A stretch of DNA of 64,000 nt, taken from positions 62,001-126,000 of the forward strand of contig NZ_JBGQOJ010000004.1 in the NCBI RefSeq assembly GCF_052119585.1. Reading direction: 5' to 3'. Made by a program: the position numbers and the translations under genes. This document shows, piece after piece, positions 32,212 through 41,000 of this stretch (position 1 is the stretch's first letter; every line of letters starts with the position of its first letter). Origin of the DNA: JBGQOJ01 sp052119585 (GTDB lineage Bacteria > Pseudomonadota > Alphaproteobacteria > Rhodobacterales > Rhodobacteraceae). The notes beneath the pieces are model-generated. The model worked only from the letters and a program-made list of their open reading frames with translations, ran no database searches and was not told where the DNA came from.

Positions 32212-34230
32212 ATGGGAGAATATTTGACCGCATTGACCGCGTTCCTTCAGGCGCATCCCGAATTGACGCTTTTGATGGTGTTTCTGGTGTCCTTTGGCGA
32301 AGCGCTTTTGTTGGTCGGGCTGTTCATGCCGTCAACGGTCGTTCTGGCCGGCGCGGGCACACTGATCGGCATGGGCCAGATCGCGTTCTTGCCGGTCTTT
32401 CTGTTGACCACCCTTGGCGCGGTTTTCGGCGATGCTTTTGCGTTCTGGCTGGGGTGTCACTACCGCGACAGGCTGCGTGGCATCCGGCCATTCAGTGGCT
32501 ACCAGTCCTTGCTGGCCGTCGGTGAAGCTTTTTTCACCAAGCACGGCAAAAAAAGCATCTTCATCGTCCGGTTCATTCCCGGTGTAAAAGCGGTCGTTCC
32601 CAGTATCGCGGGTATGGTCGGAATGTCCGCCGTGCAATTTTCAATCATCAACATCGTGTCGGCCTTTGCCTGGGCGGCGGCGCATCTGTTGCCTGCCACC
32701 GCATTGGGGCGCGGCATCAAAGTCACGCAAAGCACAAACCCCCGACTGATGGTTCTTCTGTTCACTCTGGCTGTCCTGCTGTTCGTCGCCAGCTATATCA
32801 CGCGCATCGCCTATGCGCTGTTACTGCCCCGCGCAGAGCGGTTGCGGTTTCGCACCGCCCTGCTTCTTTCGAAAAGCCGCTTGCCCGGCATGCGTCGCCT
32901 CGCGCGGCTGCTGACAAACGAGAGCGGCATGCTACTGCCCGTCTTTTATCTTATCCTCGCGCTTCTTACCTTCTGGGGTTTTGTGCTTTTGGCGGGGTAT
33001 GTTCTGTTCGACCCTTCCATGCTGCGCTCTGACGAGGCGATCAGCGCCTTTATCCAGATGCTGCGGAACGACATGTTCACGCGGATCATGGTGATTGCCA
33101 CAATGATGGGTGACATGGCGGTGTTGCTTCCGGCGGCGGTGTTGTTGATCGGCCTGTTCGTCGCGTATCGCCACTGGAACATAGCCGGATCACTGGCGCT
33201 TGCCTTTATCGGAACATCAATTTTCGTGCCACTGACCAAGTCGGTTCTACATCGCGCGCGACCCATGTCGCTGTATGACGGGGCCGATGGATTCAGCTTT
33301 CCAAGCGGGCATTCCACGTTTTCCGCCGTCATATTCGGATTGCTGGCGCTGTCCTTTGCGGCATCGGTTGCGCCGGTCTGGCGGCGCAAAATCTATCTGG
33401 CGGCGGCGATTGTCATTGTGACGATCGGGTTCTCGCGGGTCTACCTGATGGCGCATTGGCCCACCGATGTCGCCGCCGGATTTCTGTTTGGCGCGGGCCT
33501 GATCTTTATCGTTGCAGTCTTTTTGCACAATCGCCACCTCAGGGTTCCGACCTCGGCGTTCGCGGCGGTTCTGGCTGTGGTTTTCATCGGTATCTATCCG
33601 GTTCACGCCTATTTCGGTTACGCTGATCAGGCCGCGCAATACCGTGTCACACCGCAAGACACGGTGATGACACATGACGCATGGATCAAGGGCGGGTGGC
33701 AAAACCCGCCGGCAGCGCGGGTTCTGCTTGGCGGTGATCTGGGAGAGCCGATGCTGCTTCAGACAGATATACCCCTGCCGGACCTTATCGCGAGCTTTCA
33801 ACAACACGATTGGCGGCAGACGCGCGCTAGCCGCATCGACGCGATGATTGCGGCGATCTTGCCGGCGGCCGGCGGTCTTGACAACAGGCCGCCCTTTCCC
33901 TTGACCAACATCGGGCAAAAACCGCTGGCAACGCTTGTCAAGATCGACCCCGACGGACAGGGCCGAACCGCGCTTCGGATCTGGAAGACCGACGTCTTGC
34001 TACAAAATGGATCGGGCACGCAGCGCTTGCTGCAAATCTCTGCCGCACGGGATCATCTGGACCCCGTTTTCAGGGACTATTCGTTGATCGAAGAGCTGGA
34101 CATGACCATCATCCAGACCGACGCGGTCCGCGCCGAAATCCTTGCGGCCTTACCCGCAGATCTTGCCACGCGCATCGACCGCTTCGGGACAGCAGTGCTG
34201 GCCTCTGAATTCGCGCCAAAAGACCCCTAG
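32212..34230 (+). CDS. DedA - PAP2 phosphatase - LssY_C triple-domain membrane protein
   Basis: A 672-residue protein. The DedA/SNARE-associated domain covers about residues 10-200 (FGEALLLVGLFMPS, FIVRFIPGVKAVVPSIAGM). A PAP2 lipid phosphatase covers about 240-440, with KSVLHRARP, SFPSGHSTF and SRVYLMAHWPTDV giving the three phosphatase motifs. A soluble LssY_C domain covers about 480-670. DedA proteins move or flip undecaprenyl phosphate and phospholipids; PAP2 enzymes dephosphorylate lipid pyrophosphates. ATG 32212 is preferred over TTG 32191 (GGAGA upstream). Its TAG stop overlaps that of hemC. Confidence 0.87.
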   Translation: MGEYLTALTAFLQAHPELTLLMVFLVSFGEALLLVGLFMPSTVVLAGAGTLIGMGQIAFLPVFLLTTLGAVFGDAFAFWLGCHYRDRLRGIRPFSGYQSLLAVGEAFFTKHGKKSIFIVRFIPGVKAVVPSIAGMVGMSAVQFSIINIVSAFAWAAAHLLPATALGRGIKVTQSTNPRLMVLLFTLAVLLFVASYITRIAYALLLPRAERLRFRTALLLSKSRLPGMRRLARLLTNESGMLLPVFYLILALLTFWGFVLLAGYVLFDPSMLRSDEAISAFIQMLRNDMFTRIMVIATMMGDMAVLLPAAVLLIGLFVAYRHWNIAGSLALAFIGTSIFVPLTKSVLHRARPMSLYDGADGFSFPSGHSTFSAVIFGLLALSFAASVAPVWRRKIYLAAAIVIVTIGFSRVYLMAHWPTDVAAGFLFGAGLIFIVAVFLHNRHLRVPTSAFAAVLAVVFIGIYPVHAYFGYADQAAQYRVTPQDTVMTHDAWIKGGWQNPPAARVLLGGDLGEPMLLQTDIPLPDLIASFQQHDWRQTRASRIDAMIAAILPAAGGLDNRPPFPLTNIGQKPLATLVKIDPDGQGRTALRIWKTDVLLQNGSGTQRLLQISAARDHLDPVFRDYSLIEELDMTIIQTDAVRAEILAALPADLATRIDRFGTAVLASEFAPKDP

Positions 34231-35174
34231 CTTACCCAGCTAAAGAACCCCTCGGGGGCCTTGGCCCGAAGCCGCAGCGCAACCTCGCGCCCCATCGCGG
34301 CGCCGTCTTCGACGGTCGCCGTTTCGGCGTCGAACAGGCGCTGCGTCCCGTCGGGCCGCAAAATCTCGCCGCGCAGATGAACACGGCCACCGTCCAGAAC
34401 CGCCAGTCCCGCAATCGGCGTCTCGCAGGATCCGTCCAGCGCCAGAAGGAATGCGCGTTCGCAGGCAAGGCGGTGGCCGGTGTCGGTGTCATGGATCGCG
34501 GCGAGCATTTCAGCCACGCGGCTGTCGTTCGCGCGCCGCTCGATCCCGATGGCCCCCTGCGCTACGGCGGGTAGCATCTCGTCCACTTCGATGGCGCTGT
34601 GCGGCACATCAGTCATGGCAAGCCGGTTCAGCCCCGCCTTGGCCAGAAACGTCGCTATTGCCACCCCGTCCGCCAGTTTCTTCAACCGCGTCTGGACGTT
34701 GCCGCGAAACTCGACAACCTGCAAATCGGGTCTGCGATTCAAAAGCTGTGCCCGCCGCCGCAGGCTGGAGGTGCCCACAACCGCGCCCTTGGCCAGATCG
34801 GCCAGCCTGGCCACGCCAAGGGACACAAACGCATCCCGCACATCCTCGCGCGGCAGATAGGTATCCAGCAGCAACCCCTCGGGCTGAAGCGTCGGCATGT
34901 CCTTCATCGAATGCACCGCGATGTCGATCTTGCCCGCCAACAGATCATCCTCGATCTCGCGGGTGAACAGGCCCTTGCCGCCAATCTCTTTCAACGGGCG
35001 GTCCAGAATGGCGTCGCCTGTGGTTTTGATCACCACGATCTCGAACGCCTCGTCGGGCAGGCCAAAGGCCGCGCCAAGCCGTCTGCGCGTCTCAAAGGCC
35101 TGCGCAAGCGCAAGCGGCGAACCACGGGTGCCTATTTTCAAGGGTGAAGCGGGGGATGGAAGTGTGCTAGCCAT
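34227..35174 (-). CDS. hemC: Porphobilinogen deaminase
   Basis: A 315-residue hydroxymethylbilane synthase. KIGTRGSPLALAQA opens it, catalytic Asp92 is in HSMKDMP, arginine-rich GTSSLRRRAQL binds substrate, and Cys250 (GSCETP) carries the dipyrromethane cofactor. It condenses four porphobilinogens in the cytosol. ATG 35174 gives the family start; the open frame further upstream crosses the intergenic region and hemE. It is divergent from hemE, the later step of the same pathway. Confidence 0.95.
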   Translation of the reverse strand: MASTLPSPASPLKIGTRGSPLALAQAFETRRRLGAAFGLPDEAFEIVVIKTTGDAILDRPLKEIGGKGLFTREIEDDLLAGKIDIAVHSMKDMPTLQPEGLLLDTYLPREDVRDAFVSLGVARLADLAKGAVVGTSSLRRRAQLLNRRPDLQVVEFRGNVQTRLKKLADGVAIATFLAKAGLNRLAMTDVPHSAIEVDEMLPAVAQGAIGIERRANDSRVAEMLAAIHDTDTGHRLACERAFLLALDGSCETPIAGLAVLDGGRVHLRGEILRPDGTQRLFDAETATVEDGAAMGREVALRLRAKAPEGFFSWVS

Positions 35175-35278
35175 GCACAACTCTCTATATGCGTCACTTT
35201 GGTCTGACAACTGCGGTTGTCTTGACAAGATGCCGCTGACGGGGGACCACCTGCTTTCAGAAATAGATGAGGACCGAC

Positions 35279-36310
35279 ATGGCGCATACGAAAAAATTGC
35301 TGAGATCGCTGGCTGGCGAAACGCAGACCGTGCCGCCCGTCTGGATGATGCGGCAGGCGGGGCGCTATTTGCCCGAGTATCGCGCGACCCGCGCCAAGGC
35401 CGGTGATTTCCTGTCGCTGTGCTATAATCCCGAACTCGCGGCAGAGGTGACATTGCAACCGATCCGCCGCTACGCCTTTGACGCGGCGATCCTGTTTGCC
35501 GACATTCTGCTGGTGCCTCAGGCGCTTGGTGCCGATCTGTGGTTCGTCACCGGCGAAGGCCCGCGCCTGTCCACGATCACAAATGCCGAGGGTTTCGCCA
35601 AGCTGAAACGCGCCGATGACATCCACGACCATCTGGCCCCCGTCTATGAAACCGTCAAGATTCTGGCCCGCGAACTGCCGAAGGACATCGCGCTGATCGG
35701 CTTTGCCGGTGCGCCCTGGACCGTCGCGACCTATATGATCGCCGGTCAAGGCACCCCCGATCAGGCCCCCGCGCATAAATTGCGCATTGAAAACCCCGCC
35801 GTATTCGACGCGCTGATGGACCGGATCACGCAGGCCACAATCGCCTATCTTCTGATGCAGATCGAGGCGGGCGCGGAAGTTGTGAAAATTTTCGACAGTT
35901 GGGCCGGGTCGCTCAAGGGCGAGGCCTTCACGAAATACGCGCTTCAGCCGACCAAGGCAATCATCACGGCGCTAAAGGCAAAGTATCCCCATATTCCCGT
36001 CATCGCCTTCCCGCGCGAAGCAGGCGACGGTTATATCGGTTTTGCCAAGGCAACCGGCGCGGATTGCGTCGCGCTGGACAATTCCGTCAGCGCGGACTGG
36101 GCCGCTGCAAATGTGCAGATCGACGGTTGCGTGCAGGGCAATCTGGCGCCGCGCCACATGGTGACCGGCGGTCAGGATCTGATCGACGAGACTAAGCGCA
36201 TCGTCAAAGCCTTTTCCGGTGGCCCGCATATCTTCAACCTTGGCCACGGAATTACCCCCGATGCCAACCCCGACAATGTGCAGGTGATGCTGGACGCGAT
36301 CCGGGGCTAG
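35279..36310 (+). CDS. hemE: Uroporphyrinogen decarboxylase
   Basis: A 343-residue protein with the family signatures PPVWMMRQAGRYLPEY near the N terminus and GFAGAPWT in the middle. It decarboxylates uroporphyrinogen III to coproporphyrinogen III, the substrate of HemF and HemN, both encoded in this window. GAGGA precedes ATG 35279. A strong terminator follows the stop. Confidence 0.95.
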   Translation: MAHTKKLLRSLAGETQTVPPVWMMRQAGRYLPEYRATRAKAGDFLSLCYNPELAAEVTLQPIRRYAFDAAILFADILLVPQALGADLWFVTGEGPRLSTITNAEGFAKLKRADDIHDHLAPVYETVKILARELPKDIALIGFAGAPWTVATYMIAGQGTPDQAPAHKLRIENPAVFDALMDRITQATIAYLLMQIEAGAEVVKIFDSWAGSLKGEAFTKYALQPTKAIITALKAKYPHIPVIAFPREAGDGYIGFAKATGADCVALDNSVSADWAAANVQIDGCVQGNLAPRHMVTGGQDLIDETKRIVKAFSGGPHIFNLGHGITPDANPDNVQVMLDAIRG

Positions 36311-36330
36311 ACCCCGATCAATCCGAAATC

Positions 36331-36366
36331 AGGGCGCGTGGCCAATCCGGCCCGCGCCCTTTTTTT
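36331..36366 (+). terminator. Rho-independent terminator of hemE
   Basis: AGGGCGCG-T-GGCC pairs with GGCC-CGCGCCCT (12 pairs with one bulged T) around the loop AATCC, followed by seven T. It starts 20 bases after the hemE stop and also lies downstream of convergent hemF. Confidence 0.92.
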
Positions 36367-36377
36367 CTGGCCTCGGG

Positions 36378-37271
36378 TCAGTACCATTTCGCCTCGGGCG
36401 GCAGACTCATCAACACGGCATTGGCATCATGGCCGGTTTCAAGGCCAAATTTGGTGCCGCGGTCATAGACAAGGTTGTATTCGGCATAAAGCCCGCGATG
36501 GATCAGTTGCGCCTCTTTGTCGGCCTCTGTCCACGGCTCGTTCCGGTGCTGTTTCGTCACGCCCACAAATGCGGGCAGAAACGCGCGGCCCACATCCTGC
36601 GTAAAGGCAAAGTCCGCCTCCCAGTCGCCGGTATTGTGGTCGTCGAAAAAGATGCCGCCCACGCCCCGCGCCCGTTTGCGGTGGGGAATATAGAAATATT
36701 CATCCGCCCAGTCCTTGTAACGCGGGTAATATCCGGCGTCGTGCTTGTCGCAGTAGTCCTTCAGCACCGCGTGAAAGAACGCCGTATCCTCGGCCCGCTC
36801 GATGCAGGGGTTCAGGTCTGACCCGCCGCCAAACCACCACGCATGGGGCGTCCAGAACATACGCGTATTCATGTGAACCGCAGGCGTCATAGGATTGCGC
36901 ATATGCGCCACAAGGGACACGCCCGACGCCCAGAACCGCGGATCATCGGCCATTCCGGCGATGTCCTTGCGCGCTGCCATCGCCTTTTGCGCACGCGGCT
37001 CCAGCACGCCATAAACCGCCGACACGTTCACCCCGACCTTCTCGAACAGACGGCCACCGCGCATCACGCTCATCAGTCCGCCACCGGCATCCGACCCGTC
37101 CGCTGCGGCACGCTTTGTTTCTGTCAGCTCGAACCGGCCTGCGGGCAAATGTGCAAAGGGGCCGCTGTCCTGTTCGTCTTCCAGCGTCTCGAAGGCGGCG
37201 CAGATGTCATCGCGCAACTGGCGGAACCAGCTCGCGGCGCGGGCCTTTTCAAGGTCGAATTCTGTCGTCAT
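36378..37271 (-). CDS. hemF: Oxygen-dependent coproporphyrinogen III oxidase
   Basis: A 297-residue protein with HMNTRMFWTPHAWWFGGGSD, ARGVGGIFFDDHNT and YAEYNLVYDRGTKFGL, all HemF signatures. It oxidatively decarboxylates coproporphyrinogen III with O2. The oxygen-independent counterpart hemN lies 16 kb away behind a FNR box, giving the cell an aerobic and an anaerobic route. Confidence 0.96.
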   Translation of the reverse strand: MTTEFDLEKARAASWFRQLRDDICAAFETLEDEQDSGPFAHLPAGRFELTETKRAAADGSDAGGGLMSVMRGGRLFEKVGVNVSAVYGVLEPRAQKAMAARKDIAGMADDPRFWASGVSLVAHMRNPMTPAVHMNTRMFWTPHAWWFGGGSDLNPCIERAEDTAFFHAVLKDYCDKHDAGYYPRYKDWADEYFYIPHRKRARGVGGIFFDDHNTGDWEADFAFTQDVGRAFLPAFVGVTKQHRNEPWTEADKEAQLIHRGLYAEYNLVYDRGTKFGLETGHDANAVLMSLPPEAKWY

Positions 37272-37400
37272 CGTCGGTTTCCTTTTTCACTGCGCGAAAT
37301 CTATCAGTTTTGGCCAAGCGGTGTCACCCGCCCTTGTCAGAATTGCGCAATGTCGGGAAACCGAATATGCTGGGCGCTCTGCCCAACATAAGAGTTCGCC

Positions 37401-37772
37401 ATGCGCCACCTTGCCCTTTTGCTGATCCTGCCGCTTGCGGCCTGCGCCACCCCGCGCGACCAGTGCATCGGATCCTTGCCAAAGGATACCCGCGTGCTGG
37501 ACACCCTGATCGCCGAAACCGCCGGGAACATCGCGCGGGGCTATGCGGTTGTCGAAACCCCGCAGTTCACCACGGGCCTGCGCACCTGTTTTGGCGATGC
37601 AGGTGTCACGCTGTGCACGGGCACCGAAACCACAATGAAACGCAAACCGGTTGCGATTGATCTGGCGGCGGAAAAGGCAAAGCTGGCGTCGATGCAGGCG
37701 GATCGCGCCGCAAAGCTGCAAGAGCTCAGCCTGCGCACCGCCCAATGCACGGCGCAAAACCCCGCGACCTAA
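37401..37772 (+). CDS. Small secreted lipoprotein
   Basis: A 123-residue protein with a lipoprotein signal: Met-Arg-His, hydrophobic LALLLILPLAA and the lipobox Cys at residue 15 (LAAC). The mature part has four further Cys and a C-terminal helical, Lys-rich stretch. No family is recognised beyond its lipoprotein nature. Its TAA stop overlaps the TAG of the SDR gene on the other strand (CTAA). Confidence 0.75.
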   Translation: MRHLALLLILPLAACATPRDQCIGSLPKDTRVLDTLIAETAGNIARGYAVVETPQFTTGLRTCFGDAGVTLCTGTETTMKRKPVAIDLAAEKAKLASMQADRAAKLQELSLRTAQCTAQNPAT

Positions 37773-38578
37773 TGCGCGGCAGAGGCAACCGGATCAATCA
37801 GTGTGCGCCCGCCATCAACGGTCAGAACCTGCCCCGTGATAAACCCCGCCGCGTCCGAGGCCAGAAACTGCACCGCTTCAGTCAACTCGTTCGCGCCCGC
37901 GATCCGCGCCATCGGCGTGTGCCCGGTGATGTCGTCGCGAAATTCCGAATGGTCCTTTAGCGCGGTTTGCAGGCTTGCGCTCATCATGCTGCCAAAGGCA
38001 ACCGCGTTTACCCTGATCCGCTCGGGGGCAAGGGCCACCGCCAATGATCGCGTCATCTGGTCCAAGGCTGCACAGCTGATCGAATAGGCCAACAGACAAG
38101 GGTTTGTCCGCCGTGCCCCGATTGAGGAAATATTGACGATGGATCCGATGATCCCGTCTTCGGTGCCGTCCTTTTCCGCCTGCATGATCATGCGGCGCGC
38201 AACGTATTGCGACAGGCGCAGGCTGGTCATCAGGTTTTGCTGCAACATGACCTCGACCGCATCATCCTCGGTATTTAACGGATCGCCGGTCAGGATCTGA
38301 CGGCTGGCGTTGACCAGAATGTCCACCCGGTCGAAGGCGTCGATGGTCGCCGACAACAGGTTCGCAAGTGTCAGCTTCTGCCGCAGGTCACCGGCGAAAT
38401 ATCGGATATTGCTGTCGTCGCCCGACTGCTCGCCGACCTCTTCGGCCAAACGGTCTTCGTCGATATCCGCGAACATGACATTCGCGCCGTTCTGGGCAAA
38501 GTGCCGCGCGATGGCAAGTCCGATGCCGTTCGCTGCTCCGGTCACAATAACGGTCTTACCTGCGATAGAAAAAGACAT
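37769..38578 (-). CDS. Atypical short-chain dehydrogenase lacking the catalytic Lys
   Basis: A 269-residue SDR-fold protein. The cofactor motif TGAANGIG is intact and VDGG ends the fold. The usual NNAG is LVNAS, and the active-site YxxxK reads Y165-S-I-S-C169, so Cys replaces the catalytic Lys. Ser residues near 151-152 remain. It may be a binding or regulatory protein or use other chemistry. It lies upstream of no obvious pathway; the next genes on its strand are an rRNA methyltransferase-like gene and clpS. Confidence 0.8.
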   Translation of the reverse strand: MSFSIAGKTVIVTGAANGIGLAIARHFAQNGANVMFADIDEDRLAEEVGEQSGDDSNIRYFAGDLRQKLTLANLLSATIDAFDRVDILVNASRQILTGDPLNTEDDAVEVMLQQNLMTSLRLSQYVARRMIMQAEKDGTEDGIIGSIVNISSIGARRTNPCLLAYSISCAALDQMTRSLAVALAPERIRVNAVAFGSMMSASLQTALKDHSEFRDDITGHTPMARIAGANELTEAVQFLASDAAGFITGQVLTVDGGRTLIDPVASAAH

Positions 38579-38618
38579 GCACAGATTCCTTGATTTGATC
38601 CGGACCCGGTATCAGAAT

Positions 38619-39626
38619 TTAGCGCGGCGCGCGAGCATGACGCAACGGATGCGTGGCGCGCAGCACCTTGAACGAGGCGTCTCCAGCGATTTCATCGACC
38701 GTGCGGAACATCTCGGCAAGGGTTTTCTCGTAGGGCAGATGGCGGTTCGCCACCAGCAACAGGTGCCCCGGCAAGGACAGCATTTCCGCCGCCGCGTTGA
38801 TAAAGGCACGACCGATGTTGGGGTCTGCGGCCCGCGTCATGTGGAACGGGGGATTGGTCACAACCATATCCACCGGCTGGCGAGGAAGCTTGAAGCCGGT
38901 GCCGTCGGCCCAGTGAAACTGCGCACGTGGGTCGGTGATATTGGCGCGGGCACATTCCAGTGCGGCATGTTCTGCCTCGACCAGATGCAATTCCTTCACG
39001 CCGTCACGCTTCAGTATCTCTGACGACAGATAGCCCCATCCGGCCCCCAGATCGACCACGCGGTTCGGCAGCTTGTCGGGCAAGGCGGCGGCAAGGGCGG
39101 CAGACCCGCGATCAACGCCATCGGCGGAAAACACACCGGCAGCGGTCTGAAAGCCGCCCGCCACGATGTTCACCCCGTGCGCGCGCCACTCGACAAAGCC
39201 TGTCCCCGCGGGGAACCAGAACAGTTTGCCATGCGCCTTTGACAGTGCCGCAGAAACGGCTGCGTGTTTGCGGCAGTCCTTGAACACACTGTCGATGCCA
39301 TCTGTTTTCTGACCGTCAACGATGACCAGACCGTCCACACCGACGCGATCTGCGGCCTCTGCGATCAGGGCGCGGGCCTCGGCCTTGGCGCGGGGCACGA
39401 ACACAACCGCAACGGAATAGTCGCCCGTGGGCGCGACGCCGGTGTCATAGCCCTGCGCGACAAAGGCATCGTGATCGGGCTTGAACCCCTGGATCACATG
39501 CACACGGTCCTGCGGCAGACCGGACAGGTCTTCGTCGCTGCGCGGACGGAAAACTGCGATACGCCCGGCATCGGGCAGGATCAGCGCGCCGGTGTCCAGC
39601 GCCAAAGAAATTCGGGATATTTTCAT
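38619..39626 (-). CDS. RsmC-like class I methyltransferase
   Basis: A 335-residue protein. A variable N-terminal domain (about 1-165) is followed by a SAM-binding domain: VVDLGAGWGYLSSEIL, LHLVEAEHAALECA and the base-modifying motif NPPFH. RsmC methylates G1207 of 16S rRNA; the two-domain layout fits. ATG 39626 lacks a clear ribosome site; the frame extends upstream to 39698 into clpS, which I do not use. It follows clpS by 22 bases. Confidence 0.8.
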   Translation of the reverse strand: MKISRISLALDTGALILPDAGRIAVFRPRSDEDLSGLPQDRVHVIQGFKPDHDAFVAQGYDTGVAPTGDYSVAVVFVPRAKAEARALIAEAADRVGVDGLVIVDGQKTDGIDSVFKDCRKHAAVSAALSKAHGKLFWFPAGTGFVEWRAHGVNIVAGGFQTAAGVFSADGVDRGSAALAAALPDKLPNRVVDLGAGWGYLSSEILKRDGVKELHLVEAEHAALECARANITDPRAQFHWADGTGFKLPRQPVDMVVTNPPFHMTRAADPNIGRAFINAAAEMLSLPGHLLLVANRHLPYEKTLAEMFRTVDEIAGDASFKVLRATHPLRHARAPR

Positions 39627-39648
39627 AGGGGAAAGCCGGGCCTGCGCC

Positions 39649-39969
39649 CTATTCCTTTTCCATGGTGCATTGCAAAGGATGCTGGTGCCGCCGCGCAAAA
39701 TCCATCACCTGCGCGACCTTGGTTTCCGCAATCTCGTAAGAGAATACGCCGACAACAGCCAGCCCTTTTTGATGCACGGTCAACATGATCTCGAAGGATT
39801 GGGCATGGCTGAGGCCAAAGAACCGCTCCAGCACGAGCACGACAAACTCCATCGGGGTGTAATCGTCATTCAACAGCATGACCTTGTACATCGGCGGGCG
39901 TGCTGTTTTCGGTTTGGTTTTCGTCGCGATGCCGACTTCGCCATCGCCCTGACCGTCTTTGTCAGACAT
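39649..39969 (-). CDS. clpS: ClpS adaptor for ClpAP (N-end rule)
   Basis: A 106-residue protein. A flexible polar N terminus (KTKPKTARPP) leads to the ClpS core: MYKVMLLNDDYTPMEFVVLV and HQKGLAVVGVFSYEIAETK. It delivers N-degron substrates to ClpAP. Two adjacent ATG codons (39972, 39969) are possible starts; neither has a strong ribosome site. The gene is divergent from the HAD hydrolase. Confidence 0.93.
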   Translation of the reverse strand: MSDKDGQGDGEVGIATKTKPKTARPPMYKVMLLNDDYTPMEFVVLVLERFFGLSHAQSFEIMLTVHQKGLAVVGVFSYEIAETKVAQVMDFARRHQHPLQCTMEKE

Positions 39970-40103
39970 CATGAAAGGCAGTGAGGTCAAATCGCGCACT
40001 CCAAAGGTTTTCGCTGCTCGTGTTCCGATCTGACTATATAAGGCCTGTAATCCCTGTGAAAAGGGGGGCACGGGGTTACAACGGTCTGCAAGGGGCAACT
40101 AAG

Positions 40104-40802
40104 ATGGCTAAACTGACAACAATCGCCTTCGATGCGGATGATACGCTGTGGCAGAACGAACAGTTCTTCCGCATGACCCAGGACCGATTCGCGCGGCTTC
40201 TGGCGGATTATGCGGAACCGGACCACCTGCAAGAGCGGCTATTGGCGGCGGAGCGGCGCAATATCGGGCATTACGGGTTCGGCATCAAAGGCTTTGTGCT
40301 GTCGATGATCGAAACCGCGATAGAGATCACCGAAGACCGCGTGCCAGCCGCAATTATCCGCGAGCTGATGGAGGCGGGGCGCGACATGCTGGAGCATCCG
40401 ATCCACCTGTTGCCCGATGTCCGCGAAACGGTGCAGTCGCTTGCGGGCGACTTCCGGCTGCTGGTGATCACCAAGGGCGATCTGCTGGATCAGGAACGCA
40501 AAGTCGCGCAATCGGGTCTGGGCGATCTGTTCGACGGGGTCGAAATTGTCAGCGACAAGACGCCCGCGATCTATACCGAGATATTCGCCCGCCACGGCAC
40601 CGGTGCGTCAGAGGGCATGATGATCGGAAATTCGCTGAAGTCCGACATCATTCCCGCCATCACCGCCGGAAGCTGGGGCATATTCGTGCCCCATGCGATG
40701 ACATGGGAACTGGAACATGCGCTGGCACCGACAGACCATCCCCGATTTAAAGAACTGCAAAACCTTGGCGGGCTAAAGCCCTTGTTGACGACAATTCTTT
40801 AG
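40104..40802 (+). CDS. HAD family hydrolase
   Basis: A 232-residue haloacid dehalogenase-type phosphatase. Motif I FDADDTLW carries the nucleophile Asp, motif II is LLVITKGD, and motif III/IV is MMIGNSLKSDIIPA. A helical cap covers about residues 18-95. Substrate is unknown; resemblance is to YjjG-like nucleotidases. AAGGGG precedes ATG 40104. Confidence 0.85.
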   Translation: MAKLTTIAFDADDTLWQNEQFFRMTQDRFARLLADYAEPDHLQERLLAAERRNIGHYGFGIKGFVLSMIETAIEITEDRVPAAIIRELMEAGRDMLEHPIHLLPDVRETVQSLAGDFRLLVITKGDLLDQERKVAQSGLGDLFDGVEIVSDKTPAIYTEIFARHGTGASEGMMIGNSLKSDIIPAITAGSWGIFVPHAMTWELEHALAPTDHPRFKELQNLGGLKPLLTTIL

Positions 40803-41000
40803 GCCCCACCACCTTCAACTGAATATCTAGATACAAAAGAGCACCTACCCCCTACATATGGACTATCCACCTGAACTCATTCCGGAAAGTCTATGAATTT
40901 AAGGTGTTTTCTCATTTCACCTGCTGTGTTACCCTCGGGACAAAGCAGTAATAAGTTGACCGAAACATCGGCAACACGAGGCAGTATAAGGGCAAGCGAC

